Below, one piece after another: positions 8,455 to 18,427 of a stretch of 64,000 nucleotides of DNA (its first letter is position 1; every line of letters starts with the position of its first letter). The DNA is from Gemmatimonadota bacterium (GTDB lineage: Bacteria; Gemmatimonadota; Gemmatimonadetes; Longimicrobiales; Gaopeijiaceae). The position numbers and the translations under genes are program-made. The stretch spans positions 62,001-126,000 of the forward strand of contig DQPL01000098.1 of NCBI GenBank assembly GCA_015664885.1, given 5' to 3'. The notes under the pieces were generated by a model. That model did no database searches, was not told the origin of the DNA, and saw nothing but the letters and a program-made list of their open reading frames with translations.

Positions 8455-10149
8455 CTAAGGTTCTTCGTCCAGAATCGCCCGGTCCATCCGTGTCGGCGCT
8501 GAAATGCCGAGCACAGTGAGGCCGTTCCTCAGCACGATTTGCACCGCACGAGCGAGTACCAGACGAGCCTGACGTATCTCAGGGTCTTCCGCCAGCACCG
8601 CGAGCTCGGGGTTCCGGGTCGGATTGCCCGCATGATACCACCCGTTGGTCGAGCCCGCCGTCTGTTCGAGGTACTCACAGAGGACGTGCGGAGTGCATTG
8701 GCGTGCAGAACGCTCGAGCGTCTCTGTGAACTCGCCCAGGTTCTTCACCAGCTCGCGTTCGAGCTCATGGTCGAGCACGCTCAGATCAGTCGCTCCGGCT
8801 TCGATCGACTCGGCTTCGATTCCCGCCTTGGCGAATATCGAGCACATGCGTGCGTGTGCGTACTGAATCTTGTACACGGGGTTCTTGTCGGACTGGTCCA
8901 GCGCTGCGTCGACATCGAAGAGCATATGTGCGTCGGGCTTGCGCATCTGGAAGAAGTAGCGCGTGACGTCGACTCCGACCTCGTCGTACAGCTCCCGTAG
9001 AGACAGCGCGGAGCCCGCTCGCTTGGAGAACTTCACGTCCTCTCCGTCGCGTGTCGCGCGGACCATTTGGTGTAACACGTACTCGGGGAATCCCTCGGGC
9101 AGCCCCAGGGCCTGCGTACCGCCACGCACGCGGTCCACGGTCCCGTGGTGATCCGAACCCTGTACGTTGATGACCCGGTGGAAGCCGCGCTGCCACTTGT
9201 GAAGGTGGTACGCGACGTCCGGCACGAAGTACGTGGGAAGGCCATTGCTACGGACCATCACCCGGTCCTTCTGGTCCCCGAATTCCGTGGTCTTGAACCA
9301 GGTCGCCCCCTCGTGCTCATACACGAGTCCCGTATCCTTCAGGGCCTGGATGGCGGCTTCTACCCGACCCTCGCTGTACAGGGAAGACTCGAGGTAGAAC
9401 TCGTCGAAGAAGACCCTGAAGTCGTTGAGATCGCGGTCTTGTTCTGCACGCAGAATCGGTACCACGAAGGCTCGGATCTCGTCCAGGCTCTGCTCGGCGA
9501 AGTCCCGGACGTACCGGTCACCTACCTCCTGGGCGAGGCCTTCCGCGATTTCCGTGATGTATCCACCGTGATAGCCGCCCTCGGGGATCTCGGCCTCGAG
9601 TCCGAAGTGTTGCAAGTAGCGCGCGTGCACGCTCAGCACGAGCGACTCCATCTGCAGGCCGACATTGTTGTAGTAGAACTCACGGTGGACTTGCCAGCCG
9701 GTCCAGGTCAAAAGCGAGGCAATCGCGTCCCCGAGCGCGGCTTGGCGCCCGTGGCCGATGTGTAGGGGGCCGGTGGGGTTGGCCGAGACGAACTCGACCA
9801 TGACACGCTCTCCGCCTCCGGTCTCGCTTCGCCCCCAGGCCTCGTCGCGCACGAGAATGCCACGCAGCACCGACGCCACAACGCCCGAAGACAGCCGGAA
9901 ATTGAGGAAGCCCGGCCCCGCGACCTCGACCGCTTCGACACCTGCGGCCTCCAGGTCGAGCGACTCCGCGATCTGCTCAGCGATCTGTCGGGGGGAACGC
10001 TTCAGTTCGCGGGCGAGCGTCATCGCCACATTGCTGGCGACGTCGCCGTGGCTGAGATCGCGAGGGCGCTCCAGTTGCACGGTTGGCTGCTCCACACCCA
10101 TCTGCCGCAGGACCGCGCACAGCGCGGCCTCAATCTTCCCGTGGCTCAT
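8455..10149 (-). CDS. argS: arginyl-tRNA synthetase
   Basis: A class I synthetase of 564 residues charging tRNA-Arg. It has the N-terminal Add-1 domain, GPLHIGHGRQAALGDAI (HIGH), KFSKRAGSALSLRELY in the KMSKS position, and the DALR anticodon-binding C-terminus. The ORF track starts 100 codons earlier, but that part is the FmdB-like gene read in another frame. MSHGKIEAALCAVLRQMG is the family N-terminus, so the start is ATG 10149, 4 bp after the upstream stop codon. Confidence 0.95.
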   Translation of the reverse strand: MSHGKIEAALCAVLRQMGVEQPTVQLERPRDLSHGDVASNVAMTLARELKRSPRQIAEQIAESLDLEAAGVEAVEVAGPGFLNFRLSSGVVASVLRGILVRDEAWGRSETGGGERVMVEFVSANPTGPLHIGHGRQAALGDAIASLLTWTGWQVHREFYYNNVGLQMESLVLSVHARYLQHFGLEAEIPEGGYHGGYITEIAEGLAQEVGDRYVRDFAEQSLDEIRAFVVPILRAEQDRDLNDFRVFFDEFYLESSLYSEGRVEAAIQALKDTGLVYEHEGATWFKTTEFGDQKDRVMVRSNGLPTYFVPDVAYHLHKWQRGFHRVINVQGSDHHGTVDRVRGGTQALGLPEGFPEYVLHQMVRATRDGEDVKFSKRAGSALSLRELYDEVGVDVTRYFFQMRKPDAHMLFDVDAALDQSDKNPVYKIQYAHARMCSIFAKAGIEAESIEAGATDLSVLDHELERELVKNLGEFTETLERSARQCTPHVLCEYLEQTAGSTNGWYHAGNPTRNPELAVLAEDPEIRQARLVLARAVQIVLRNGLTVLGISAPTRMDRAILDEEP

Positions 10150-10153
10150 CTGC

Positions 10154-10513
10154 TCAGTTGTCCGAGGATGAGCCTTTGGAAGAACTCGACCCGCCGCTGC
10201 CGCCCGAGGAGGACGAGCTCGTCGGTGATCCCGAAGACGAGTCCTTGGACGAGCTCCCCGACGAATCTCCAGAGGAGGAGTCCTTGGACGAGCTCGTCGG
10301 TGATGAGTCCGCGGATGCCTTCTTCTTGTAGTCCTCGGACCGGTTGTCCGTGATGTAGAAACCGTCGCCCTTGAACAGGAAGCCTGCGCCACCCGAGATC
10401 TGACGCTGCGCCTTGGCCCCGCACTCGGGACATTCGGACAGGGGGTCATCCGACATCCTCTGGAAGACCTCGAACTCGTGCCCGTTCGGGCAGTGGTATT
10501 CGTACGTAGGCAT
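10154..10513 (-). CDS. FmdB-family zinc-ribbon protein with Ser-rich tail
   Basis: A 119-residue protein. The first ~40 residues are the FmdB putative regulatory domain: MPTYEYHCPNGHEFEVFQ followed by CPECG, which supply the zinc-ribbon cysteines or near equivalents (the first knuckle reads C-PNGH rather than CxxC). The second half is a low-complexity Ser/Gly/Asp/Lys tail with imperfect SSSKDSSSG repeats, much longer than is usual. Start MPTYEY is chosen over the longer ORF because it is the invariant family start. It lies 4 bp upstream of argS. Function in this family is unproven. Confidence 0.85.
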   Translation of the reverse strand: MPTYEYHCPNGHEFEVFQRMSDDPLSECPECGAKAQRQISGGAGFLFKGDGFYITDNRSEDYKKKASADSSPTSSSKDSSSGDSSGSSSKDSSSGSPTSSSSSGGSGGSSSSKGSSSDN

Positions 10514-10590
10514 GCGCAGAAAACGGGCAGGGAAGCGGCTCGATGCCGGGAGATACGGCCCAGGAACGTAACTCTCCTGGGCTGGACAGC

Positions 10591-12165
10591 CTACCCGTCG
10601 AACACGCCCCACTCAGCCCGTAGCGCGTCGCTGATTTCTCCCAACGTCACACCGGCCTTTACGGCATCGATGATCGGAGGTAGTAGGTTGTCGGTGCCGC
10701 CGGCTCCATCGCGGATCGCGAGGAGGCGGGCGCGTACCTCGGCGTCGTCACGGTCGGCCTTGAGAGCCGTGAGGCGCTCAATCTGACCCCTCTCGAGCGC
10801 GGAAAAGTCGGGTTGGCCGACGCGCCCGGGCTCTTCGTCCTCGGCGTGGAGGTTCACGCCGACCACGGTGCGCTCACCCGACTCGATATCCATCTGAAAG
10901 GCGTAGGCCGCCTGATGGATCTCCTCCTGCATGTAGTCGAGCGCCTTCGAGGCTCCACCGAGCTCATCGATAGCGGCCAGGTACGCGACGGCTTGTCGCT
11001 CGATTTCGTCCGTGAGCGCCTCGACGTAATGCGAACCGCCGAGCGGGTCCGCGGTGCGCGTGACGCCGCATTCGGCGGCGAGCACCTGCTGCGTGCGCAA
11101 AGCGAGTTTCACGGACTCCTGCGTAGGCAGCGCGAGGGCCTCGTCGAACCCGTTCGTGTGCAGCGACTGGGTGCCGCCCAGGGTGGCCGCCAGCGCCTGA
11201 ACCGTCACGCGAACGACATTGTTGAGCGGCTGCTGCGCGGTAAGCGTGGAGCCGCCGGTCTGCGTATGGAAGCGGAGGCGGCATGACACATCGGAAGCGC
11301 CGTGGCGCTCCTTGAGAAGCCTCGCCCACAGACGGCGCGCCGCCCGGAACTTCGACACCTCCTCCAGCAGGTCGTTGTGTGCCGCGAAGAAAAAAGAAAG
11401 CCGAGGCGCGAAGGCCTCGATGTCGAGCCCGGCGTCGATCGCACGCGCCACGTACTCGAGCCCGTTGGCGAATGTGAACGCCACTTCCTGAGGAGCCGTG
11501 GACCCGGCCTCTCGAATGTGGTAGCCGGAGATCGAGATCGGATTCCAGCGGGGAATCTCGCGTGAGCAGAACACGATGATGTCCGAGACGAGCCTCAGGC
11601 TGGCGTCGACCGGGTAGATGTACGTGCCGCGCGCGACGTATTCCTTGAGCACGTCGTTTTGCACAGTGCCCGACAGCGAGTCCCGGGCCACGCCTTGCTC
11701 GTCAGCGAGTGCGACATAAAACGCGAGAAGGATGGACGCGGTCGAGTTGATCGTCATCGACGTCGAGACATCGTCGAGGCCGATACCGTCGAAGAGCCGC
11801 CTCATGTCCGCGAGCGAATCGATGGCGACTCCCACCCTCCCAACCTCGCCTTGTGCCATCGCGCCGTCGGAATCGTACCCCATCTGCGTCGGCAGATCGA
11901 AGGCGACCGAGAGGCCCGTCTGGCCGCTGTCGAGCAGGTACCGGAAGCGTTGGTTGGTCTCCTCGGCCGTACCGAAGCCCGCGTACTGGCGCATGGTCCA
12001 CACTCGGCCCCGGTACATGTCCGGATAGATGCCGCGCGTGAAGGGAAAGCTGCCCGGCTGATCCGCGGCGTCTTGGCTTCCGTAGCACGGCTCTACCTCG
12101 ATCCCGCTGTCGGTCGTCACCTTCGTGGGGGCGTCGTGACGGCTGGACTCTCCGCTTTTCGTCAC
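10591..12165 (-). CDS. methylmalonyl-CoA mutase, catalytic (large) domain protein
   Basis: A 524-residue protein matching the substrate-binding TIM-barrel part of methylmalonyl-CoA mutase, which isomerises (R)-methylmalonyl-CoA to succinyl-CoA with adenosylcobalamin. [23 protein letters not shown] (~residues 43-65), [17 protein letters not shown] and [21 protein letters not shown] are hallmark sequences. The polypeptide ends before any B12-binding DxHxxG domain, so the cobalamin domain must be a separate protein outside this window. It overlaps the biotin-carrier gene by 4 bp and is the last gene of the propionyl-CoA carboxylase cluster. Confidence 0.9.
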   Translation of the reverse strand: MTKSGESSRHDAPTKVTTDSGIEVEPCYGSQDAADQPGSFPFTRGIYPDMYRGRVWTMRQYAGFGTAEETNQRFRYLLDSGQTGLSVAFDLPTQMGYDSDGAMAQGEVGRVGVAIDSLADMRRLFDGIGLDDVSTSMTINSTASILLAFYVALADEQGVARDSLSGTVQNDVLKEYVARGTYIYPVDASLRLVSDIIVFCSREIPRWNPISISGYHIREAGSTAPQEVAFTFANGLEYVARAIDAGLDIEAFAPRLSFFFAAHNDLLEEVSKFRAARRLWARLLKERHGASDVSCRLRFHTQTGGSTLTAQQPLNNVVRVTVQALAATLGGTQSLHTNGFDEALALPTQESVKLALRTQQVLAAECGVTRTADPLGGSHYVEALTDEIERQAVAYLAAIDELGGASKALDYMQEEIHQAAYAFQMDIESGERTVVGVNLHAEDEEPGRVGQPDFSALERGQIERLTALKADRDDAEVRARLLAIRDGAGGTDNLLPPIIDAVKAGVTLGEISDALRAEWGVFDG

Positions 12166-12680
12166 GGGGCGTCCTCCTCCAATGCCGCAAGCTCGACGAG
12201 CACCTGGTCCCTCTCGACCGCGTCTCCCGGCGCGACATGCACCGCGGAGACGCGCGCCGCCACGTCTGCCGTAAGCTCATTTTCCATCTTCATCGCTTCG
12301 ACGATGGCCAGCCCCTGCCCCGGAGTGACGATGTCGTTCACGGATACTTCGACCCTGACGATCAGGCCAGGCATAGGTGCGCGCACGGGACTCGGTCCCA
12401 CGGGCCCCGCCTGGGCCGCGGTGATGTCGCGAATCGCCCGCGTGCGTTCGTCTAGCACCTCGGCCTGGAAACGGCGACCTGCGACGTGCAGGTCCCATCG
12501 CCCCTTGGACTCCCGCCGCGCGAGCAGTCGATGGGAGTGGCCGTCGATCAGAAGGCTGTGCGCGCCCGCGCCGTCGAGGCAGGCGAAGTCGACGTCGACG
12601 CCGATCCCGTCGATCTCGACCCCGTCCCGGCCGAGATTCACTTCGAAGGAGTGCTCGCCGATGGCCACGTGATAGATCAG
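12162..12680 (-). CDS. biotin carboxyl carrier protein of acyl-CoA carboxylase (probable CTG start)
   Basis: A biotinyl-domain protein of about 172 residues. The C-terminal 70 residues hold [20 protein letters not shown] and the biotinylation site EAMKMEN, with the lysine as attachment point. The N-terminus reads [17 protein letters not shown], which aligns with the usual MxYxVxIxxxxxEVxL start of stand-alone carriers if the first codon is CTG at 12680. That CTG overlaps the upstream stop as CTGA and has a GGGGGA run ~8 nt ahead. GTG at 12668 is the conservative alternative. The 280-aa ORF in the track reads antisense-unrelated sequence inside the methyltransferase gene. Confidence 0.85.
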   Translation of the reverse strand: MIYHVAIGEHSFEVNLGRDGVEIDGIGVDVDFACLDGAGAHSLLIDGHSHRLLARRESKGRWDLHVAGRRFQAEVLDERTRAIRDITAAQAGPVGPSPVRAPMPGLIVRVEVSVNDIVTPGQGLAIVEAMKMENELTADVAARVSAVHVAPGDAVERDQVLVELAALEEDAP

Positions 12681-13969
12681 GAGTCTTCCCCCGATCGATC
12701 GAGTACCGCGACCGTCTCCACGTGCGAGGTCTGGGGGAAGAGATCGAAGGCCTGGACCTCGGCCAGCGTGTAGGTGTTGCTGAGCCGAGCCAGATCGCGC
12801 GCCAGCGTAGCTGGGTCGCAACTGACATAGATGAGGCGCTCCGGGGCGGAAGCCCGGATGACGTCGGGGACCGACTCGTGCAAGCCCGCACGCGGTGGAT
12901 TGAGGATCAGCAGGTCCGTCGGTAACGCTTCCTCCAGTCGCTGCTCGACACGCCCCTGAACCACGTCGAGGCTGTCCGGAGCACCGTGCTTGGCCGCAGC
13001 GCATGCCGCCGGGTCTACCTCGATGCCGGTTACGGCGGCACCGCGTCGCGCGAGCTCTCTCGCGAAGGCCCCGACGCCGCAGAAGGCATCCACGACCCGG
13101 TCAGCGGCTTGCGCTCGCTCCAACACAAAGTCACGAAGCACCTCACCGAGCGCCGTGTTCACCTGCAGGAAACTGTCTCCCACCCATCGCAACGCGTCGC
13201 CGCCTGGCGCGACGTGCTCGGATCCGCGCAGGAGCGTCACTTTTGTCGCGCCGCTGGGTCGGTGCCAGATCGCGGTGAGAGTCGGAACCGATTCGGCGAG
13301 GTCCGTTGCGTTCCACCCGGGAGCGCCACCGTCGACTACGAGCGCCACCCCTTCACCCGCGCTGCGCAGCGTGAGACGCAGCCTGCCCGCCGCCGGCAGG
13401 TAACGGGCGCCCCGGCCCCAGCCCTCCCGCAGCGCGGTCCAGGCGGTCCGGAGCGAGGCTTCGGGAAGCAGGCACTCGCCGGCGACGTCAATCACATGGG
13501 CAGGCCGCCCGAGCGCATGGAAGCCCGCGATGACTCGCCCGCCGTGAAGGCGGCGCAGAGAATAGCTGACCCGGTTTCGGTAGCCTACGACCTGCGGTGA
13601 GGCCTGCACCTTCGGCGGATCGACTTCAAGGCCCCCGATGCGCCTCAGCGCATCCGAGATGAAGAGGCCCTTCCATTCGAGCTGGTCCTCGTACGCCAGA
13701 TGCTGAATCGTGCATCCGCCGCAGGTATCGAAGAGTGGACAGGGAGCGTCGACTCGGCCCGGGGCGTGCTCTAGCAGCTCCACGAGCGAGGCCTGCGCCC
13801 ACTTGCGTTTGACCTTGCCCAGTCGCACGCGGGCTCTGTCGCCCGGCGCGGTTCGCGGAATGAAGACCACCCTGCCGTCGGCCAGGTCCGCGACGCCGGA
13901 GCCATTCGAGGCGATGGCGCGCACGCGCACGTCGGCGAGTGCGTCCCTTGTCGCGAGCGCATCGCTCAT
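12677..13969 (-). CDS. rlmD: 23S rRNA (uracil-C5)-methyltransferase, RlmD/TrmA family
   Basis: A 430-residue SAM-dependent RNA m5U methyltransferase. An N-terminal TRAM domain is followed by the iron-sulfur ligands in CPLFDTCGGC (~residues 77-86). The Rossmann motif VVDAFCGVGAFARELARRG, the substrate motif LLILNPPRAG and the catalytic-cysteine signature YVSCDPATLARDL are present. Start ATG 13969 overlaps the biotin carboxylase stop as ATGA, so I prefer it to the ATG 13 codons earlier. It interrupts a carboxylase cluster, probably only for transcriptional convenience. RlmD versus another TrmA-family target cannot be settled here. Confidence 0.88.
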   Translation of the reverse strand: MSDALATRDALADVRVRAIASNGSGVADLADGRVVFIPRTAPGDRARVRLGKVKRKWAQASLVELLEHAPGRVDAPCPLFDTCGGCTIQHLAYEDQLEWKGLFISDALRRIGGLEVDPPKVQASPQVVGYRNRVSYSLRRLHGGRVIAGFHALGRPAHVIDVAGECLLPEASLRTAWTALREGWGRGARYLPAAGRLRLTLRSAGEGVALVVDGGAPGWNATDLAESVPTLTAIWHRPSGATKVTLLRGSEHVAPGGDALRWVGDSFLQVNTALGEVLRDFVLERAQAADRVVDAFCGVGAFARELARRGAAVTGIEVDPAACAAAKHGAPDSLDVVQGRVEQRLEEALPTDLLILNPPRAGLHESVPDVIRASAPERLIYVSCDPATLARDLARLSNTYTLAEVQAFDLFPQTSHVETVAVLDRSGEDS

Positions 13970-15474
13970 GGGCGCTCCCGGCGCCAAGGCCAGCCAGACG
14001 CGCGCCACGCTGAGATCGCGTTGCTCCCGTTACCACTGATCCGCGACGTGCGGTGCAGCCGGCGGTGACCCTCTTCGAGCAGCGCGGCGGCGACGGCGGC
14101 TGCGCGAAGCGCCGAGGCCGAGTCGGCCACTTCCACCAGTTCCGGGTGCTGCTCGAGGTACCGTATCGAGAAGGAGCCCGCGCGAAAGTCTGGCTCGTCC
14201 ATGACGCGTCGATGGAACAGAACGCTACTCTCCACGCCGGTGAGCACCAGCGCGTCGAGCGCCCGCGACATGCGAGAGATGGCCGCCGCGCGCGTCGGCG
14301 CGTGCACGATGAGCTTGCCCAGCAGCGGGTCGTAGTGCGGCGAGACTTCGAAGCCCTCTGCGACGCCTCCGTCCCAGCGTACCCCGGGGCCTGTCGGCGT
14401 CTCCAGGCGCGTGATGACACCGGTCGAGGGCAGAAAACCCGTTGAGGGGTCTTCACTCACGATTCGGCATTCGATGGCGTGTCCGTTCAGTTCTACGTCT
14501 TCCTGACCGAAGTTCAGGGGCTCGCCCGAGGCGACGCGCAGCTGCCAGTCGACGATGTCCAATCCGGTGACGAGCTCCGTAACCGGATGCTCGACCTGCA
14601 GGCGTGTATTCATCTCCAGGAAGAAGAACTCGCCGTCGTGGTACAGAAACTCGATGGTGCCTGCGCCACGATAGTCGACTGCCTTTGCGGCTTGCACCGC
14701 CGCCTCACCCATCGCCGCACGCGCCTCGGCGCTCAAGACCGGCGAAGGTGCCTCTTCAATCAGCTTCTGATGCCGTCGCTGGATGGAGCACTCGCGATCA
14801 CCCAGGTGCACCACGTTGCCGTGAGCGTCGCCGAGCACCTGGATTTCGATGTGTCGAGGTTGCTCGAGGTACCGCTCCAGGTACACCGAGTCATCACCGA
14901 AGGCTGCGAGCGCTTCACGCTGAGCGGCCTCGAAGGCCCGCTTTACGTCGGCCTCGGCCTCGACCACGCGCATGCCTTTTCCGCCGCCACCCGCGGAAGC
15001 CTTGAGCAGCACCGGGAATCCCAGCTGAACAGCGGCGGCGGTTGCCTCTTCGGGGCTCGTGACCGCCTCCGTCAGGCCTGGCACGATGGGGACGCCGGCC
15101 TCCGCCATTCGCCGCCTCGCCTCGGTCTTGTCTCCCATCGCCGCAATGGTCTCGGGCGTGGGCCCCACGAAGATCAGACCGGCGTCCTCGACTGCCTGCG
15201 CGAACGATGCTTGCTCCGCGAGGAAGCCGTATCCGGGGTGGATCGCTTCCGCGCCCGAGGCCTTGGCTACCTCGATCAGCTTGTCGGCTCGCAGGTAACT
15301 CTCAGCAGAAGCCGCCGGTCCGATCGGGTACGCCTCGTCCGCCTCCAACACGTGCGGCGCGAGCCGATCAGGCTCGGAAAAGACGGCGATGCTTCGCATC
15401 CCCCTCTCGCGGGCCGCGCGAACGATGCGTACTGCGATCTCGCCGCGGTTGGCGACGAGCAAGGATCGGATCAC
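13966..15474 (-). CDS. pccA: biotin carboxylase subunit of propionyl/acetyl-CoA carboxylase
   Basis: A 502-residue ATP-grasp biotin carboxylase that carboxylates carrier-bound biotin. Typical segments are MIRSLLVANRGEIAVRIVRAARERG, IHPGYGFLAEQASFA, the glycine loop KASAGGGGKGMRVV, RDCS-like DRECSIQRRHQKLIEEAPSP and FFLEMNTRLQVEHPVTE. The carrier is a separate gene two positions downstream. With the beta subunit and methylmalonyl-CoA mutase nearby, propionyl-CoA is the likeliest substrate; acetyl-CoA or another acyl-CoA is possible. The C-terminal ~30 residues (RISGNGSNAIS...) are unusual and could not be matched. Confidence 0.92.
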   Translation of the reverse strand: MIRSLLVANRGEIAVRIVRAARERGMRSIAVFSEPDRLAPHVLEADEAYPIGPAASAESYLRADKLIEVAKASGAEAIHPGYGFLAEQASFAQAVEDAGLIFVGPTPETIAAMGDKTEARRRMAEAGVPIVPGLTEAVTSPEEATAAAVQLGFPVLLKASAGGGGKGMRVVEAEADVKRAFEAAQREALAAFGDDSVYLERYLEQPRHIEIQVLGDAHGNVVHLGDRECSIQRRHQKLIEEAPSPVLSAEARAAMGEAAVQAAKAVDYRGAGTIEFLYHDGEFFFLEMNTRLQVEHPVTELVTGLDIVDWQLRVASGEPLNFGQEDVELNGHAIECRIVSEDPSTGFLPSTGVITRLETPTGPGVRWDGGVAEGFEVSPHYDPLLGKLIVHAPTRAAAISRMSRALDALVLTGVESSVLFHRRVMDEPDFRAGSFSIRYLEQHPELVEVADSASALRAAAVAAALLEEGHRRLHRTSRISGNGSNAISAWRASGWPWRRERP

Positions 15475-15638
15475 AGCAGCGGCCTGCTAAAGTGTCGAAG
15501 ATTCAACGGGACAATGACTTGGGGATCGTGCGGCCCGAAGGTAAGCCCGCGTATGGACACGAAGAAGGGGCAGGAGCGTCCCACCTCGCGGCAGGTGCTC
15601 CCACCCCATCGTGCAGGCGAGACGAGGCCCTGTGAGAG
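15475..15638. other. 164-bp intergenic stretch, nothing recognised
   Basis: This separates the biotin carboxylase start from the PDZ gene end (both minus strand). I see no ORF with family character, no strong terminator and no clear -35/-10 pair; it probably holds the carboxylase promoter. Confidence 0.4.
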
Positions 15639-16757
15639 TTAGCCTCCTAGGCGCCCCGTCACGGTGATCTCGTCATGATCTCGCATGATGTGCAGCGTGA
15701 CCTCCTCGTCCTCGTCGTATGTGCTCAGGATGCGGCGCACCCGGCGCGCACTCGTTGCGTCTCGGTCGCCGATGCGGAGAATCACGTCGCCCGGCTCGAG
15801 GCCGAGCGTCGAGTCCTCGTTCACGTTGGTGACCAGCAGCCCGTTTTCCGTGCCGAAGTAGGAAGCCAGCCCTGGCTTCATCTCCATGAGGTCGATCCCG
15901 TGGATGTGTCCCATGCCGAGCGTGAGCACGTTACCGCCCACGTAGTCGTACAGGATCGATGTGGGCGCGTCAGGACCGGCAAATACACGGACATCGGCGC
16001 GTGGCACACGGACGCGCACTCTGTGGCGACGAGCTTCCTGCTGGGCGCGCTCGGTGAGCTCCTGCAGGTTCTCCCGCAGCTCGTAAAGGTCGTTGGATCG
16101 GAACTCGAAAGAGCTGCTCAGGTCAGCGACGTCGGGGATGCCACCCGAGCGCTCGCCGAACAGGTTGCCGAAGAGCCTTGGGCGCGCGAAGTCGAAGCCA
16201 CCGCCGCGTGAGTCACTCCCCCACTCCGAAAGCTCGCGCGCCTCCATCGTGACGGTCTGCGACTCGCCGCGACGCGCGTACTCGACCTCAATCTCCTGGC
16301 CGGGCTCGAGCTCCGCTGAGATCGCGAGCAGACGCTGCACCGGAATCGAGCTGTCGAGATCGAATTCGTCCTCCGCGTCTCCCGCAAGCGGCTCGACGAG
16401 CGAGTGGCCATCGAGCGACGTGATCATATCACCCACGTGAATCCCTGCCTCGTCAGCGGGACCGTCGTCCATGAGTGCCGTGACCCGTGCGCCGCGGGCG
16501 TCGTTTCTGGCGCTCTGCTGCGGGTCGACCGAGATCCCGATGCGTGGGCGGCCGTCCACGGTGGGAACGAGTCCCTGGATCAGCCCCCGCAATGGACTCA
16601 CGCTGAAGCAGGAGCAGTTCTCGATTGCGTCGCCGTCGCGATCGACACAGCGGCAGTCGTCCGCGTTCTGCGCCGAGGCAGGAGCGGCTGAGATCGCCGC
16701 GGCGAGCACAGCGATCCCGAGTACCTGCAGCATGGCTCTAAGGCGGGCCTTCTTCAT
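15639..16757 (-). CDS. exported PDZ-domain protein
   Basis: A 372-residue periplasmic or surface protein. A signal peptide ends near ASAQNADD (~residue 30); it is followed by a cysteine-rich stretch CRCVDRDGDAIENCSC. Two PDZ-like domains follow: one around GPADEAGIHVGDMITSLDGHSL (~98-120) and one near STLGLEPGDVILRIGDRDA (~315-335). No serine-protease catalytic domain is present, so it is not HtrA/DegP. PDZ domains bind C-termini or hydrophobic patches. Its position between the carboxylase subunits may be incidental. Confidence 0.75.
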   Translation of the reverse strand: MKKARLRAMLQVLGIAVLAAAISAAPASAQNADDCRCVDRDGDAIENCSCFSVSPLRGLIQGLVPTVDGRPRIGISVDPQQSARNDARGARVTALMDDGPADEAGIHVGDMITSLDGHSLVEPLAGDAEDEFDLDSSIPVQRLLAISAELEPGQEIEVEYARRGESQTVTMEARELSEWGSDSRGGGFDFARPRLFGNLFGERSGGIPDVADLSSSFEFRSNDLYELRENLQELTERAQQEARRHRVRVRVPRADVRVFAGPDAPTSILYDYVGGNVLTLGMGHIHGIDLMEMKPGLASYFGTENGLLVTNVNEDSTLGLEPGDVILRIGDRDATSARRVRRILSTYDEDEEVTLHIMRDHDEITVTGRLGG

Positions 16758-16857
16758 GAATCGTCCCTCCGTGGTGTGAAATTCCTACGCGTCCGGCCTT
16801 CAAACGAGTGGGACGCACCAGTGCTGAGGAGGGTTGTCTAGACCGGGATGTGCCCGT

Positions 16858-18408
16858 CTAGAGGGGGATGTTGCCGTGCTTTCGCGTAGGGTTCTCGTCG
16901 CGCTTGTTCTGGAGCATGTCGAGTGCGTTGATGAGGCGCGGCCGGGTCTCACGGGGGTCGATGACGTCGTCCACGTACCCGCGCGCCGCCGCGATGTAGG
17001 GGTGCGCGAACTTCTCGCGGTACTCCTCCATGCGCGCATCCGTCACGGCCTGCGGATCCTCGGCGCTGGCGATCTCCTTCCGGAATAGTACTTCGACCGC
17101 TCCCTTGGGCCCCATTACAGCGATCTCGGCTTGAGGCCACGCCAAGTTCACATCGCCCCGAATGTGCTTGGAGCTCATGACGTCGTAGGCGCCCCCGTAC
17201 GCCTTGCGCGTGATCACGGTCACTTTGGGCACGGTCGCTTCTGCGAAGGCGTAGAGCAGCTTCGCCCCGTGGCGGATGATCCCGCCATGTTCCTGCGCCA
17301 CGCCCGGCAGGAAGCCGGGCACGTCCTCGAACACCACGAGCGGAATGTTGAAGCAGTCGCAGAAGCGAACGAAACGAGCACCCTTGTCCGAGGAGTCGAT
17401 GTCGAGCACTCCGGCGAGGGAGGAGGGTTGATTCCCCACGATACCAACCGCGCGACCCCCGAGCCGAGCGAATCCCACCAATATGTTTTGCGCGAAGCGC
17501 TCGTGTACTTCGAGGAAGGCACCGTCATCTACTACATGCTTGATGACGTTGTGCATGTCGTAGGGTTTATTGGGGTTATCCGGTACTACCTCGAGTAATT
17601 TCTCATCCTGGCGGTCGTGCGCATCGGATGACTCCAGGGCTGGCGAGATCTCGGTGTTGTTCTGGGGGAGGTAGAGTAAGAGTTCCCGCACAGCCGCCAA
17701 GCATTCGGGTTCGGAGTCGCATGCGAAGTGAGCGACCCCGGACTTCGCCGAGTGCACATCGGCGCCCCCGAGTCCCTCCATGTCGATGTCTTCGTGGGTA
17801 ACGGCCTTTACCACGTTGGGGCCGGTGACGAACATGTAGCTCGTTCCGCGCACCATGTAGACGAAGTCGGTGATCGCGGGTGAGTAGACCGCGCCGCCCG
17901 CGCAGGGTCCCAGAATGACGCTGATCTGTGGGATCACGCCTGAGGCCAGCGTATTGCGCAGGAAAATGTCCGCGTAGCCCCCTAGGCTCGCCACGCCCTC
18001 CTGAATTCGGGCGCCGCCCGAGTCGTTCAAGCCCACGAGTGGCGCACCGTTCTTCACTGCCATGTCCTGCAGCTTCACGATCTTTTCGGCGTGCGCCTCG
18101 GACAACGATCCCCCGAACACCGTGAAGTCCTGGCTGAACGCATAGACCAGACGACCGTGGATGGTGCCGTACCCGGTCACGACACCGTCGCCGAGGATCT
18201 TTTTGTCGGCTAGTCCAAAGTCGGAGGATCGGTGCGTGACGAAGCGGTCCATCTCGACGAACGAGCCTTCGTCCATGAGCAGGTCGAGCCGCTCCCGCGC
18301 GGACAGCTTTCCGCGATCGTGTTGCGTTTGCAGGCGCTCGATGCCTCCGCCCTCTTCGGCGGCCCGGCGCAGTTCTTCGAGTCGAGCGAGTTTGTCGTGG
18401 ATGGACAT
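16858..18408 (-). CDS. pccB: acyl-CoA carboxylase carboxyltransferase (beta) subunit, propionyl-CoA type
   Basis: A 516-residue carboxyltransferase that moves CO2 from carboxybiotin to an acyl-CoA. It contains the two crotonase-like halves; [24 protein letters not shown] and [22 protein letters not shown] form the N-terminal CoA/biotin site and [16 protein letters not shown] the C-terminal one. The C-terminus (GNIPL) is the conserved end of this family. Together with the biotin carboxylase, carrier and mutase genes it indicates propionyl-CoA catabolism to succinyl-CoA. It begins a separate transcription block 100 bp upstream of the PDZ gene. Confidence 0.93.
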   Translation of the reverse strand: MSIHDKLARLEELRRAAEEGGGIERLQTQHDRGKLSARERLDLLMDEGSFVEMDRFVTHRSSDFGLADKKILGDGVVTGYGTIHGRLVYAFSQDFTVFGGSLSEAHAEKIVKLQDMAVKNGAPLVGLNDSGGARIQEGVASLGGYADIFLRNTLASGVIPQISVILGPCAGGAVYSPAITDFVYMVRGTSYMFVTGPNVVKAVTHEDIDMEGLGGADVHSAKSGVAHFACDSEPECLAAVRELLLYLPQNNTEISPALESSDAHDRQDEKLLEVVPDNPNKPYDMHNVIKHVVDDGAFLEVHERFAQNILVGFARLGGRAVGIVGNQPSSLAGVLDIDSSDKGARFVRFCDCFNIPLVVFEDVPGFLPGVAQEHGGIIRHGAKLLYAFAEATVPKVTVITRKAYGGAYDVMSSKHIRGDVNLAWPQAEIAVMGPKGAVEVLFRKEIASAEDPQAVTDARMEEYREKFAHPYIAAARGYVDDVIDPRETRPRLINALDMLQNKRDENPTRKHGNIPL

Positions 18409-18427
18409 AGGCGACGGAGGGAGGCGG

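Noticed and set aside
10150-10449. 100-codon N-terminal extension of argS
   Set aside because: It is the FmdB-like gene read in another frame, rich in Arg/Pro/Thr; MSHGKIEAAL is the natural start.
12681-13004. 108-codon extension of the biotin carrier
   Set aside because: It lies entirely inside the RlmD-like gene in another frame and resembles no carrier N-terminus.
13626-14456. 276-aa ORF overlapping the methyltransferase and biotin carboxylase
   Set aside because: Arg/Ser-rich frame shadow overlapping two firm genes.
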